Source: Orychophragmus violaceus
Lineage: Eukaryota > Streptophyta > Magnoliopsida > Brassicales > Brassicaceae
Assembly: GCA_030180135.1 (NCBI GenBank)
Contig: CM058229.1
Location: 42,683,522-42,747,521, forward strand
Direction of reading: 5' to 3'
Length of the DNA stretch: 64,000 bases
Shown: in pieces, positions 32,216-41,645 of the stretch
Layout of the letters: the number at the start of each line of letters is the position of its first letter
How positions within the stretch are numbered: the first letter of the stretch is position 1
Translations under genes and position numbers: made by a program
Notes under the pieces: generated by a model
What the model was told of the DNA's origin: nothing
Database searches by the model: none
The model's input: only the letters and a program-made list of their open reading frames with translations

Positions 32216-34396
32216 CTTCCATCCGGGCTAAGGTACGCGTTTCTTGGACCAAATTCAACTTATCCAGTGATTGTTAATGCTAGTTTGAACAACGCAGAGC
32301 TCACTTTACTGCTAAGCAAGCTGCGCAAATATCGCAAAGCTCTTGGCTATTCTCTTGATGACATTTCAGGTATCTCACCAGAGCTGTGCATGCATCGGAT
32401 ACATCTTGAGGATGAGTCTAAGACATCTGTTGAGCATCAGAGAAGGCTTAATCCTAATCTACAGGAAGTAGTTAAGAAGGAGATTATGAAACTCCTGGAT
32501 GCTGGGATCATCTATCCTATTTCAGACAGTGATTGGGTAAGTCCAGTCCATGTAGTGCCTAAGAAGGGTGGAGTTACAGTTGTGAAGAATGAAAAGAATG
32601 AGTTGATCCCCACTAGGACTGTAACGGGACACAGGATGTGCATAGATTACATGAAGCTTAATGCTGCAACCAGGAAGGATCACTTTCCCTTGCCCTTTAT
32701 TGATCAGATGCTGGAGAGGTTAGCTAATCATCCTTACTACTGCTTCCTCGATGGATACTCAGGTTTCTTTCAGATTCCTATCCACCCAGATGATCAGGGA
32801 AAGACCACTTTCACTTGTCCATATGGCACATTTGCTTACCGTAGGATGCCTTTTGGACTCTGTAATGCTCCTGCAACCTTCCAGAGATGCATGATGTCCA
32901 TATTCACTGATATGATTGAGGACTTTATGGAGGTATTCATGGATGACTTCTCAGTCTATGGATCATCTTATAATGATTGCTTAGATAATCTGTGCAAGGT
33001 GCTGACTAGATGCGAAGAGAAGCACTTGGTCCTTAACTGGGAAAAATGCCACTTCATGGTCAGAGATGGTATTGTTCTTGGACATAAAGTATCTGAAGCA
33101 GGGATCGAAGTGGACCGCGCTAAGATTGAGGTAATGACCAACCTTCAGGCGCCTGATTCTGTTAAGTCTATAAGAAGCTTTCTTGGACATGCTGGCTTCT
33201 ATAGACGTTTCATCAAAGACTTCAGTAAGATTGCTAGGCCACTAACTGCTTTGCTGTGTAAGAATACCAAATTTGAGTTCAATGCAGACTGTCAGACTGC
33301 ATTTGAACAAATCAAGCAAGCATTAGTGAGTGCTCCAATTGTTCAGCCACCAGATTGGGATATACCTTTTGAGGTTATGTGTGATGCAAGTGACTTTGCT
33401 GTAGGAGCTGTTCTGGGACAGAAGAAGGACAGAAAGCTTCATGCTATCTATTATGCTAGTAGGACACTAGATGATGCGCAGAGAAACTATGCAACCACGG
33501 AGAAGGAGCCGTTGGCTGTTGTCTTTGCATTTGAGAAATTCCGCCCCTATCTTGTTGGCTCCAAGGTGATTGTACACACTGATCATTCAGCCCTGAAGTA
33601 TCTGATGCAGAAGAAGGATGCTAAGCCAAGATTGTTGAGATGGATTCTGTTGCTTCAGGAGTTTGACATTGAAGTGAGGGACAAGAAGGGTGTTGAGAAT
33701 GGAGTTGCTGATCATATTTCAAGGATGCTGGTTGAAGAAGACGTGCCCATCAATGATTATTTGCCTGAGGAAAACGTCAATATGATTGGTGCAATTTTTC
33801 AGACGGATTTGGGCAGAGAGTTGCAGAACTGTCGGGACAATCGCACTGTGTCGACCGATGCCACATTGGCAACGGTCGATACAAGTATCGGGGAAGCAAC
33901 GATCGACACATGCACACGCAACGGTCGATGCATACCTGATACGAACCGAGAATCCTTACGTATCAGAATTGTGAATTATGACTTCGAAATTGCTGCTGTA
34001 GCAACCACTGATCGACCCTGGTATGCAGATATAGCTAATTACCTTGCTGCTGAGACTGAACCAGATGATTTAAAGGGTTATGCAAATAAAAAGTTCTTTA
34101 GGGAGCTTAGAAGATACTACTGGGATGAGCCTTATCTCTATAAGCACTGTTCAGATGGTCTTTACAGGAGATGCGTAGCTGAATCAGAAGTTCCAGACAT
34201 CCTCTTCCACTGTCATGGATCACATTATGCTGGACATTTTGCTACATTCAAGACTGTGTCTAAGGTTCTGCAAGCAGGTTTCTGGTGGCCAACAATGTTT
34301 AGAGACACTCATTCTTTCATCTCTCAATGTGATGCCTGTCAAAGGAGAGGGAAAATCAGTAAGAAGCATGCCTCAGAACTTCATTCTGGAAGTTGA
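32216..34396 (+). CDS. E4 reverse transcriptase / RNase H / integrase N-terminal segment
   Basis: Long open frame, over 700 residues. RT blocks: DAGIIYPISDSDWVSPVHVV, MCIDYMKLNAATRKDHFPLP, CFLDGYSGFFQIPIHP, MPFGLCNAPATF and catalytic FMDDFSVYG (near 32935). RNase H: VMCDASDFAVGAVLGQ, NYATTEKEPLAVVFAFEKFR, HTDHSALKYL. A linker with two palindrome pairs (33852/33873 and 33900/33922) follows, then the integrase HHCC region (HGSHYAGHFA ... CDACQRRG). A small deletion near 34365 shifts the frame and the ORF ends at 34396. Confidence 0.92.
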   Translation, partial: LPSGLRYAFLGPNSTYPVIVNASLNNAELTLLLSKLRKYRKALGYSLDDISGISPELCMHRIHLEDESKTSVEHQRRLNPNLQEVVKKEIMKLLDAGIIYPISDSDWVSPVHVVPKKGGVTVVKNEKNELIPTRTVTGHRMCIDYMKLNAATRKDHFPLPFIDQMLERLANHPYYCFLDGYSGFFQIPIHPDDQGKTTFTCPYGTFAYRRMPFGLCNAPATFQRCMMSIFTDMIEDFMEVFMDDFSVYGSSYNDCLDNLCKVLTRCEEKHLVLNWEKCHFMVRDGIVLGHKVSEAGIEVDRAKIEVMTNLQAPDSVKSIRSFLGHAGFYRRFIKDFSKIARPLTALLCKNTKFEFNADCQTAFEQIKQALVSAPIVQPPDWDIPFEVMCDASDFAVGAVLGQKKDRKLHAIYYASRTLDDAQRNYATTEKEPLAVVFAFEKFRPYLVGSKVIVHTDHSALKYLMQKKDAKPRLLRWILLLQEFDIEVRDKKGVENGVADHISRMLVEEDVPINDYLPEENVNMIGAIFQTDLGRELQNCRDNRTVSTDATLATVDTSIGEATIDTCTRNGRCIPDTNRESLRIRIVNYDFEIAAVATTDRPWYADIANYLAAETEPDDLKGYANKKFFRELRRYYWDEPYLYKHCSDGLYRRCVAESEVPDILFHCHGSHYAGHFATFKTVSKVLQAGFWWPTMFRDTHSFISQCDACQRRGKISKKHASELHSGS

Positions 34397-35303
34397 GGTT
34401 TTCGATTGCTGGGGCATAGATTTCATGGGTCCTTTTCCCTCATCCTATGGGAATAAGTTCATCTTGGTTGCTGTGGACTATGTGTCTAAGTGGGTAGAAG
34501 CAATAGCTAGTCCAACCAATGATTCTTCGGTGGTCATTAAACTGTTTAAGACCATCATATTCCCCAGATTTGGAGTGCCTCGTATAGTAATTAGTGATGG
34601 AGGATCTCATTTTATCAATAAGGTCTTCGAGAAGCTGCTGAAGAAGCATGGAGTTCATCACCGAGTCGCTACTCCTTATCACCCTCAGACTAGTGGACAA
34701 GTCGAGGTTTCTAACAGGCAGATTAAGGAGATCCTCGAGAAGACAGTTGGAAGGACAAGGAAAGATTGGGCAGCAAAGTTGGATGATGCATTATGGGCTT
34801 ACAGGACAGCGTTCAAGACACCACTTGGGACCACTCCATTCCATCTGCTATATGGAAAAGCATGTCATCTGCCAGTAGAGCTTGAGCACAAAGCAGCATG
34901 GGCTGTAAAACAGATGAACGTTGATCTTAAGTCTGCTGCAGAGAGGAGATTAGTGCAGCTTAATGAGTTGGATGAGATTAGACATTTTGCTTATGAGAAC
35001 TCAAAGCTGTACAAGGAGAGGACTAAGGCATATCATGACAAGAAGATTGTCTCCAGACAGTTTGAGCCTAATGATCAGGTACTTTTGTATAACTCTCGTT
35101 TGCATTTGTTTCCAGGTAAGCTGAAATCAAGGTGGTCTGGTCCTTTCACAATCAAAGAGGTACGTCCGTATGGAGCTGTCATTCTAACTGGCAAGGACGG
35201 TATTGAATTCACTGTGAATGGTCAGAGGGTGAAACATTATTGGGCTAAGGCCGAGATTCCTGAAGGTCAGATTCTGCCTCTGGATGATGCAACCTCTCCC
35301 TAA
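34372..35303 (+). CDS. E4 integrase core and C-terminus
   Basis: Frame after the deletion: MPQNFILEVEVFDCWGIDFM, the DDE core (DFMGPFPSS, ISDGGSHF, YHPQTSGQVEVSNRQIKEIL), then LWAYRTAFKTPLGTTPF and the GPFTIKEVRPYGAV C-terminal segment, ending at TAA after LPLDDATSP. No chromodomain, as expected of Athila/Tat. The usual AACAAGCGCTGAGTGGGAGG segment follows at about 35334. Confidence 0.92.
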
Positions 35304-36642
35304 ATCAGTTGAAGCGTCAAGCTATTGACGTTAAACAAGCGCTGAGTGGGAGGCAACCCACTGTTTTCGTTTTTGCATTTTAATTTTAGTGTTTTTGTAG
35401 GATTTTACGTTTTGTTTCTGGTTTTGGTGAGTTTTTGTTTGCAGGTCCCGGACGAATCGCAGTGCGTCGATCGACACACTACTGTGTCGATCGTCACAAC
35501 ACGATCGAAATCGCATTGCAGCGATCGTTGCGGTCCTGAGCAACGATCGATCATACACAAAAAATCGCCTAGCAACGGTCGATGCACCTAGTGCAACGAT
35601 CGATGCCTGAGCGACAGAGGTAAAACTCGACAGAACTTAACCATTCCTTAAACAATTTTTTCTTTTCTTTTTGTCAATCCTTCGCTTGACACTACTGGGG
35701 ACAGTGTGTCTTAAGTGTGGGGGAGGTTCTACTAACTACTTTCTTTTGTTTTCTTAGAGTCAGTTAAATTTTTCAAAATTTGTTTTATTGAGTCAAAACT
35801 TTTAAGTAGGAAACAATGATTTTTTGAGAAGATTAGCAGCACTTGCAGGAACTTAAGTAACCATTGGGATGAAACTGCAGATTATCTATGACTATTAGAA
35901 AACCCAGACATGGATCAACCTACTGAGGACACCCACATCGCTTCAGGTATCAAAGGATCCTTTTACTGACTTCACCTTAATACTGACTTAGATTTCTCAC
36001 CTAAGGGCTTGGTATACTTTGTGTCGGATTCCCTTGTTAGTTCTGACACAGCCTGTAAACCTGTCCTATTTAGTTCCCTTCTTCCCTTCCATAAAAAAAA
36101 AGATAATAAACTGAGGATGAGTTAGTAACTCCGAAGTGGTCATTGGAATGGTAGCTACAACTCTCATATCCTGTGCATCCATGGAATGTGTCCAAGGTAC
36201 ACCCCTTAACGGGAAGAGCACTGATAAAAAAAATAAAATGATACCCAATGGGGAAAAATCAGAATGCTAAGGAAGGGAAAAGAGAAGAAAGGGACTAGAG
36301 AAAGATAGTATGGTGGTCTAGAGCTGATAAGGTAAGAGTCCATGTGCCTTTGATCGATACTCCTTAGGTGAGACCACACTTAAATACTTGCAGAAGTCAG
36401 TAGGGTGAATTTGAATGCGTGAATGTGATTGTGGAGTTTACTTAGGACAGTTGCTAAGTGTGGGGGAAGTATATGTTGGTCTTGATGTCTGCAGGTTGAT
36501 TCTTTCATGTGGTTTGCTAAGGGGAATCTGAGTGTTGCTGCTTCTAAGATGAAAAGAGTTTCTGAAGAGTTTTCAAACCTCTTCACTACATTCTAGTTCT
36601 CTGTTTTGCTTGAGGGCAAGCAAAGGCTAAGTGTGGGGGAGT
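35304..36642 (+). other. E4 3' non-coding region with three polypurine-like tracts
   Basis: No env-like ORF. Palindrome cores at 35468/35488, 35502, 35522/35544 and 35576/35597. The sequence TAAGTGTGGGGGA occurs three times (35712, 36455, 36628); the last abuts the 3' LTR and is the expected polypurine tract. Confidence 0.8.
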
Positions 36643-37837
36643 TGATATATCATGGTTTTTACCGGTTTTATGCCATGATATAATTGTGTTTTAGTGTTCT
36701 TTTGTGTTCTTTTAGAGTCTTTTACAGGTATAATCAAGTTTGGAGCAGAATTAGAGATATTGGAGTATTTTGGGGATTTTTGGAGTGCTTGGCCGAGAAA
36801 TTGAGCTCACTGTCCGATTTTGAGATCATGCATCGATCGACACACCCTTGGTATCGATCGACACACTAGCGAGATGGGCCGATTTGGCGATTTAATGAAG
36901 ATTCAAGATTTTGCACTTTGGCCCAGAAGTTTCCAGTATTTACAAAGAAGTCCCAGCCGAGATTATGCCTATATAATTAGGATTTTGGTGTTTATTTTAG
37001 ATACGCTTTCATAATTAGAGCTAAGAGGTTTTTAGAGCTATTGGGGCTGATCTGATCCTGTACTTCACTTTATTTTGGAGAAGATTTCGAACCCCTTTAT
37101 TTATTTAATCTCTTTTATGATTTCTATTAATTCATTGATTATGCTTTCATACTCTATGTCTGAGTAGATTCATAGTTAGGTTTAGGTTTTCTCATTAAGG
37201 ATTTTATGACTTGCTAGACTTGTTTAATTCAGTTAAGGATTCACATGAATAGAATGTTCTTCGATCTAAATTGAGTTTAATGCTAGTTCTAACCTGATCA
37301 ATTAGAATCTAGATCTTAGGTTTCTAAATACGACACGAGAGTGTGGTTTAGAATCTGAACTATTTAGGTTGAGCAATTAAATTATTCGCAGAGAGATTTG
37401 GCTTAGTTTAATTGTGAACATATCGAACTTAAAATTAATGCTGGTTTAATCTGTTAGTAATTGCAAAGAGATTTGGATTACTGCACTTAGACTTAGAGAA
37501 TTCTCGCAAAGAGATTTGGTTAATTCTATATTCGTGATTTGAGTTCTAGAACTGTGCTTAATTAGATCCTGACTGATTGATTTGTCTGCTTGTCTGATTT
37601 CCTGAGAACGCCCTAGACTTAGCGCCTCTAATTAACTGCTTTCACCACTACCAATCTGCTACTTGTTTACTTTCTTACTTTGCTATTTAGTTTACTACAA
37701 TTTGCTTTCTTCTTAGTTTAAATTCCTACGGTTCTTTATCTATCAAGACCAGAGTCTCTGTGGATTCGATACCCTATATACTACAATCACTTAACTGTGC
37801 ACTTGCAGTAGAATAGGATTAAAACTAGACCCTATCA
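36643..37837 (+). repeat. 3' LTR of E4
   Basis: 1195 bp, TGATATATC...CCCTATCA, palindrome pair at 36834/36855. Around 20 scattered differences from the 5' LTR by eye. Confidence 0.95.
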
Positions 37838-37839
37838 GA

Positions 37840-39124
37840 GTGCCATGATACTCGATGGGCAGGACATCCGGGGCAGAAACGGACGTTGGCGTTGGTGGAA
37901 GCAGCCTACTTTTGGCCACGGATGTGGGATACCGTGGAGTTGTATGTGAAGACTTGTCTTGTTTGCCAACAAGACAAGACGGAGAACAAACAATCGGCGG
38001 GTTTGCTGGAGCCTTTGCCGATTCCGGAGAGACCATGGGAGTCGGTCTCGTTGGATTTCATAAGCGCCTGGCTTAAGTCGGAAGGATTTGGATCCATCAT
38101 GGTGATTGTGGATCGATTCTCTAAGTACGGAACGTTTGTGGCTTGCGATCGGGATTGCACAGCCGAAGGTGCCGCAAGGGCGTTTTTCAAAAACGTGGTT
38201 AAGTATTGGGGGTTGCCCAGGAACATAGTGAGCGATCGGGATCCCCGCTTTACCGGGAAGTTGTGGACGGAGTTGTTCAAGTTGCTTGGGATGGACTTGA
38301 ACTTCTCAACGAGCTTTCATCCTCAATTGGATGGACAAACGGAAAGGGTAAACGCTTTGTTGGAGTGTTACCTTCGACACTTCGTGAGTGCGAATCAGCG
38401 GGATTGGGCTAAGTTGCTGGACATTGCCCAATTCTCATACAAACAACGAAGCGAGTGGACTGGTCGGAGTCCATTCGAGCTAGCAACGAGGCAACAGCCT
38501 TTGACCCCGCATACGTTGGCAAACCCCGGTTCAGAAGGGAAGAGTCCGGGAGCGATGAAGATGGCCAAAGCATGGGAGGAGCATGCTGATTTGGCCCGAG
38601 TGTGCTTGGAGAAGTCTTGGAAACGGATGAAGAAATGGGCAGACGAGAAGAGACGCTTTTCCGAGTACTCGGGGGGAGACTTGGTCTTTGTGAAGCTTCT
38701 GCCTCAACAATTCAAGGCACTTCAAAGTTTACACAAGGGCTTAGTCCGGAGGTACGAAGGACCCTTCGAAGTGATCGCGAAGGTCGGGAAGGTGTCCTAC
38801 CGGCTTGACTTGCCGGATACGCTAAAGATCCACCCGGTGTTCCATGTGAGTATGCTGAAGCCTTACCACCGGGATGAAGAGGATCAAAGTCGGGGAGAAT
38901 CGAGCCGAGCACCACCCATCGTGATGAAGTCTTACGACAAGGAGATTGGGGAAGTGCTCGGGAAGAAGGAAGTCAGAAAGCGAGGCGTTCCGCGTCAAGC
39001 TCACTTCTTGATCAAATGGAAGGGATTGCCGGAGTCAGAAGCTACTTGGGAACCTGAAGAAGACTTGTGGCAGTTCCGCGAGAAGCTGAAGGAGTACACG
39101 GCGACGAGGACGTCTCCGCAATAA
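37840..39124 (+). CDS. E3 integrase with C-terminal chromodomain
   Basis: Continuation of the E3 polyprotein after E4, open to TAA 39122-39124. Integrase zinc finger (HPGQKRTLALVEAAYFWPRM ... CLVCQQDK), DDE core (SLDFISAW, IVSDRDPRFTG, TSFHPQLDGQTERVNALLE), a GPFEVIAKVGKVSYRLDLP segment and HPVFHVSMLKPY, then a chromodomain AHFLIKWKGLPESEATWEP near residues 370-395 of this piece. The chromodomain is thought to steer integration to particular chromatin. This is the best preserved part of E3. Confidence 0.93.
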
Positions 39125-39135
39125 GTGGGGGAGGA

Positions 39136-39567
39136 TGTCACGGCCCAATTTTTACCCATGAGTTTACTTGATGATAACGGGCCGAGACCAAGAGAAGACC
39201 CAAGATGCTACAAGCCCATCTTCTAGAAGCTTGGAGAGCATCTTAAATTATTGTAGAAAAGTGTAGAAAAGTGTGGAAGAGTGTGGAAGAGTGTAGAGGA
39301 TTAATCTTAGCCCTTAGATTAGATTAATCTCCACCGTTGGATCTTGGGGGAAACTTGTATATAAGGAGGTGTGAGCCTCACTTGTAAATCATCCAAGCAT
39401 TGGGCTTTCAATACAAGTTCTTCTAAACAATCTCTCTCTACAAATTTTGTAGCTTTCTCTCTCTAAGGACCGGAGTCTTATTTCGGAGCAAGGCTGACTT
39501 AGCTACTGCGAGGGGCAGAAAGGAGCTAAGGCCGCACTGACCGATTGTGAGAAATCAGTCCGTGACA
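39136..39567 (+). repeat. 3' LTR of E3
   Basis: 432 bp, TGTCACGG...CCGTGACA, preceded by the polypurine tract AAGTGGGGGAGGA at 39123. It has one more 10-bp unit in the GTAGAAAAGT/GTGGAAGAGT repeat than the 5' LTR. Confidence 0.93.
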
Positions 39568-39780
39568 ACATGCTCTCAATGGCCACACTATAGCAAGGAA
39601 ATTTGCTTATAACCGATCTCTTTTTTTTTGCGAAAAGCCTCTTCAACCGGAAGATCAAAACGAACGTCTTCTTTTTCTTCCTCGAGAGACAAGGCCATCG
39701 GGGATTTATCCATTGCTGCTGACATCTTATTCCACGTTTCTTACAAAAATACCTGACACAGAAAAGAGAGACTGTGGAAA

Positions 39781-39954
39781 ATTGGATAGCCGCCTCTTAA
39801 AGAGTAAATGATACTTAGCACAAACCCTAATTTTAAAGAAGATTAGGTTAAAAAGAGGTACTAAGTCGAAGAACAGGAAAAAGAATGAAAAGTTGAGAAA
39901 AAATCACATGATTTACTAGAACCTCTTACAAATGAAAGACCTAAATGCTTTGGA
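39781..39954. other. Spacer between LINE remnant and E5
   Basis: Purine-rich AT-rich DNA, no gene or repeat recognised. Confidence 0.4.
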
Positions 39955-39959
39955 ATGTC

Positions 39960-41530
39960 TGATATACTTGTATTTTCATGTATTTCGGCTATTGTTAGGA
40001 TCATGTTTTACTTCTTTTTAGTTTCCTTTAGTTTAATTTCTTTGGTCATTGGTGTGTTTAGAGTATAGGATCATCTAGAGCTAGGTTTAGGCATTCTAGG
40101 CTTGCATTTGGAGTGTTTCTTATATTTTGTAGGTTCTTGGAGTTGCTAAGGATGTTTATAAGAGTTTGGAGGCCAAAGGAGTGATTGCAAGTGAAATGGT
40201 GATGAAGGACCAAACCGATGAACTTGAAAGATTGAGTCATATGAAGATATTACATTGACTTTTAGCCCTGAGATTCTAAATACAAATCATGTGAAATTGA
40301 GTTAGCTTTGTAATGGAGGTGGTGTGAAGTCATTCGGAGCTATATGGAAAGAGTTATGCCTGATTTACTGGATGCATCTGAACACAAAAAATTCAGACAG
40401 TCTATATCGACCTGCATATCGACCTGGCAACCCGATACACACTCTTGGATTAAATTCAGACAGTCCATATCGACCAGCATATCGACTGGCTGGCCGATAC
40501 AGACTCTCGGATTAAATTCAGACAGTCCATATCGATCAGCATAACGACTGACTGGCCGATACAGACCCCATAAATTGTCTTGGATCCGGGTCAACACTCG
40601 GTTTGTTCCGGGTTGACCCGGTTCGCACCATATTCACTACTTAAGCCAAAAACCTATTTTCTATTGTTTTTTTAAGCTTTATTTTTGTTCAAAACACTTG
40701 GGAAGAACAAGTTTGAATCTTGGATCAATCTAAGGACTTCTTTTGAGATTTCTTCTTTTAATCTTTCTACTTTTTCTAATCTCCTATGATTAATACTATC
40801 TCTTTGGGTTTTGTTAATCATAGAATGATTAGTGAGTAGTCCCCTTTTGAGCTTTTGGGTTAGGAAGATTTGAGTGATTAGGGGTTGAATCTTGATGTCT
40901 AGGGCTTAGTTTTGATTGATCATTTCTCATTAAATGTTCTTATTGCTAGATTAGGCTTAGCTAACCTTGATCTAGAACTTTGGGATTTTATTGCACATAA
41001 GGTGTTCGATGAAATGATAGTTTTGATTTAATGAGAGCTTTACATTCTTAGCCAATGACAATTGATGTTTAAGGTGTTTAGTAGCTAAAGGACTTGTGAT
41101 TAATGCATGCTTGCTTGTGATTAGCCAATGAGAGTTGATGTTTAATGCTTGATTAGCATAGGGTTAATGACATGAGAGTGTATTAACTTGGATTTGTGTT
41201 CCTAAGCTGAAGGATTAGCATTTTAATGTTGTGTTTGACATCTTGATTCATTGCTTAGTTACTTAGATCAATTTCCTATACCCAAGAGCTTGATCTTTAA
41301 TCTTCTATTTGAATTGTCTTGTTTGTTCTCTCTTGCTTGATTTTATTGCTTGATATTGTTAATTGCACTTAGGATATTAGAATTTCAACTCAAATTGGTA
41401 TTGCTTGACTGTTTGTGTTTAGTGTATTCTTATTGGCTCTATTCCATTCCCAAAAAGGTTCGATACCTCAAAGCTACACGATAAGCTTGAGGAATTGGTA
41501 CCTCAAAGGATTGTAAAATCCCTGTTATCA
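39960..41530 (+). repeat. 5' LTR of E5
   Basis: 1571 bp, TGATATAC...TGTTATCA. It includes a triple tandem repeat of about 63 bp at 40392-40568, each unit starting TTCAGACAGTC and holding TATCGAC words. Confidence 0.93.
40392..40568 (+). repeat. 63-bp triple tandem repeat in E5 5' LTR
   Basis: Units start at 40392, 40455 and 40517. Each has ATATCGACC...ATATCGACTGG and GGCCGATAC. Also present in the 3' LTR at 46575-46750. Confidence 0.9.
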
Positions 41531-41533
41531 ATT

Positions 41534-41550
41534 TGGCGCTGTTGCCGGGG
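41534..41550 (+). other. Primer binding site of E5
   Basis: TGGCGCTGTTGCCGGGG, the E4 Asp-tRNA-type site with C-to-T at the seventh base. Confidence 0.8.
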
Positions 41551-41645
41551 TGGGAAGTTGGATAGATCAACTCGATTTCTAATCCTTTTTAGTTCAAGTC
41601 TTTGTTACTAACTTTGCTTCTTTTTCTCGCTTGGATGCTAGGTGT

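Larger units (their letters stand above)
27968..37842 (+). mobile_element. Athila-type Gypsy retrotransposon E4, nested in E3
   Basis: Complete element 27973-37837 (9865 bp) with target duplication GAGTG (27968-27972, 37838-37842). LTRs 1194 and 1195 bp, about 2% diverged by eye. Primer site complementary to Asp tRNA, gag-PR-RT-RH-INT order, no chromodomain, and a 1.3-kb non-coding region after pol where many Athila elements have an env-like ORF; none is seen here. Several premature stops and two indels make it defective. It contains many 21-bp-spaced CGATCG palindrome pairs. Confidence 0.95.
23003..39567 (+). mobile_element. Chromodomain Gypsy retrotransposon E3 (chromovirus), carrying a MULE and E4
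   Basis: Ty3/gypsy element, about 5.4 kb after removing the two nested insertions. LTRs of 424 and 432 bp, Met-tRNA primer site, gag-PR-RT-RH-INT order (integrase last defines gypsy) and a C-terminal chromodomain. Both flanks carry ACAT (22999-23002, 39568-39571), a 4-bp rather than the usual 5-bp match. LTRs differ by roughly 2% plus one 10-bp repeat unit. The coding region has at least two premature stops and two indels besides the insertions, so it is defective. Confidence 0.93.
22559..39780 (-). pseudogene. Internally deleted L1-type LINE, split by Gypsy E3
   Basis: Two minus-strand pieces flank E3. The right piece (39568 to about 39780) has a start at 39725 reading MSAAMDKSPMALSLEEE, like the N-terminus of plant DUF4283/zinc-knuckle LINE ORF1 proteins. 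The left piece (22559-23002) reads NKVIFSSTDLDLL, AWPS, then ELTRFLAGMNAWRLKVEF...SVTDLDLVQSYVAVDYPRWM, like a plant RNase H-type (RVT_3) C-terminal domain, ending at stop 22703-22705 with a poly(A) tail (poly(T) at 22559-22568). The bulk of a LINE (rest of ORF1, endonuclease, RT) is missing, so ORF1 start and RNase H end are joined directly. Frameshifts are present. Family resemblance is from memory. Confidence 0.6.

Noticed and set aside
35304..36642. Env-like gene of E4
   Set aside because: No open frame of useful length; several short ORFs only.
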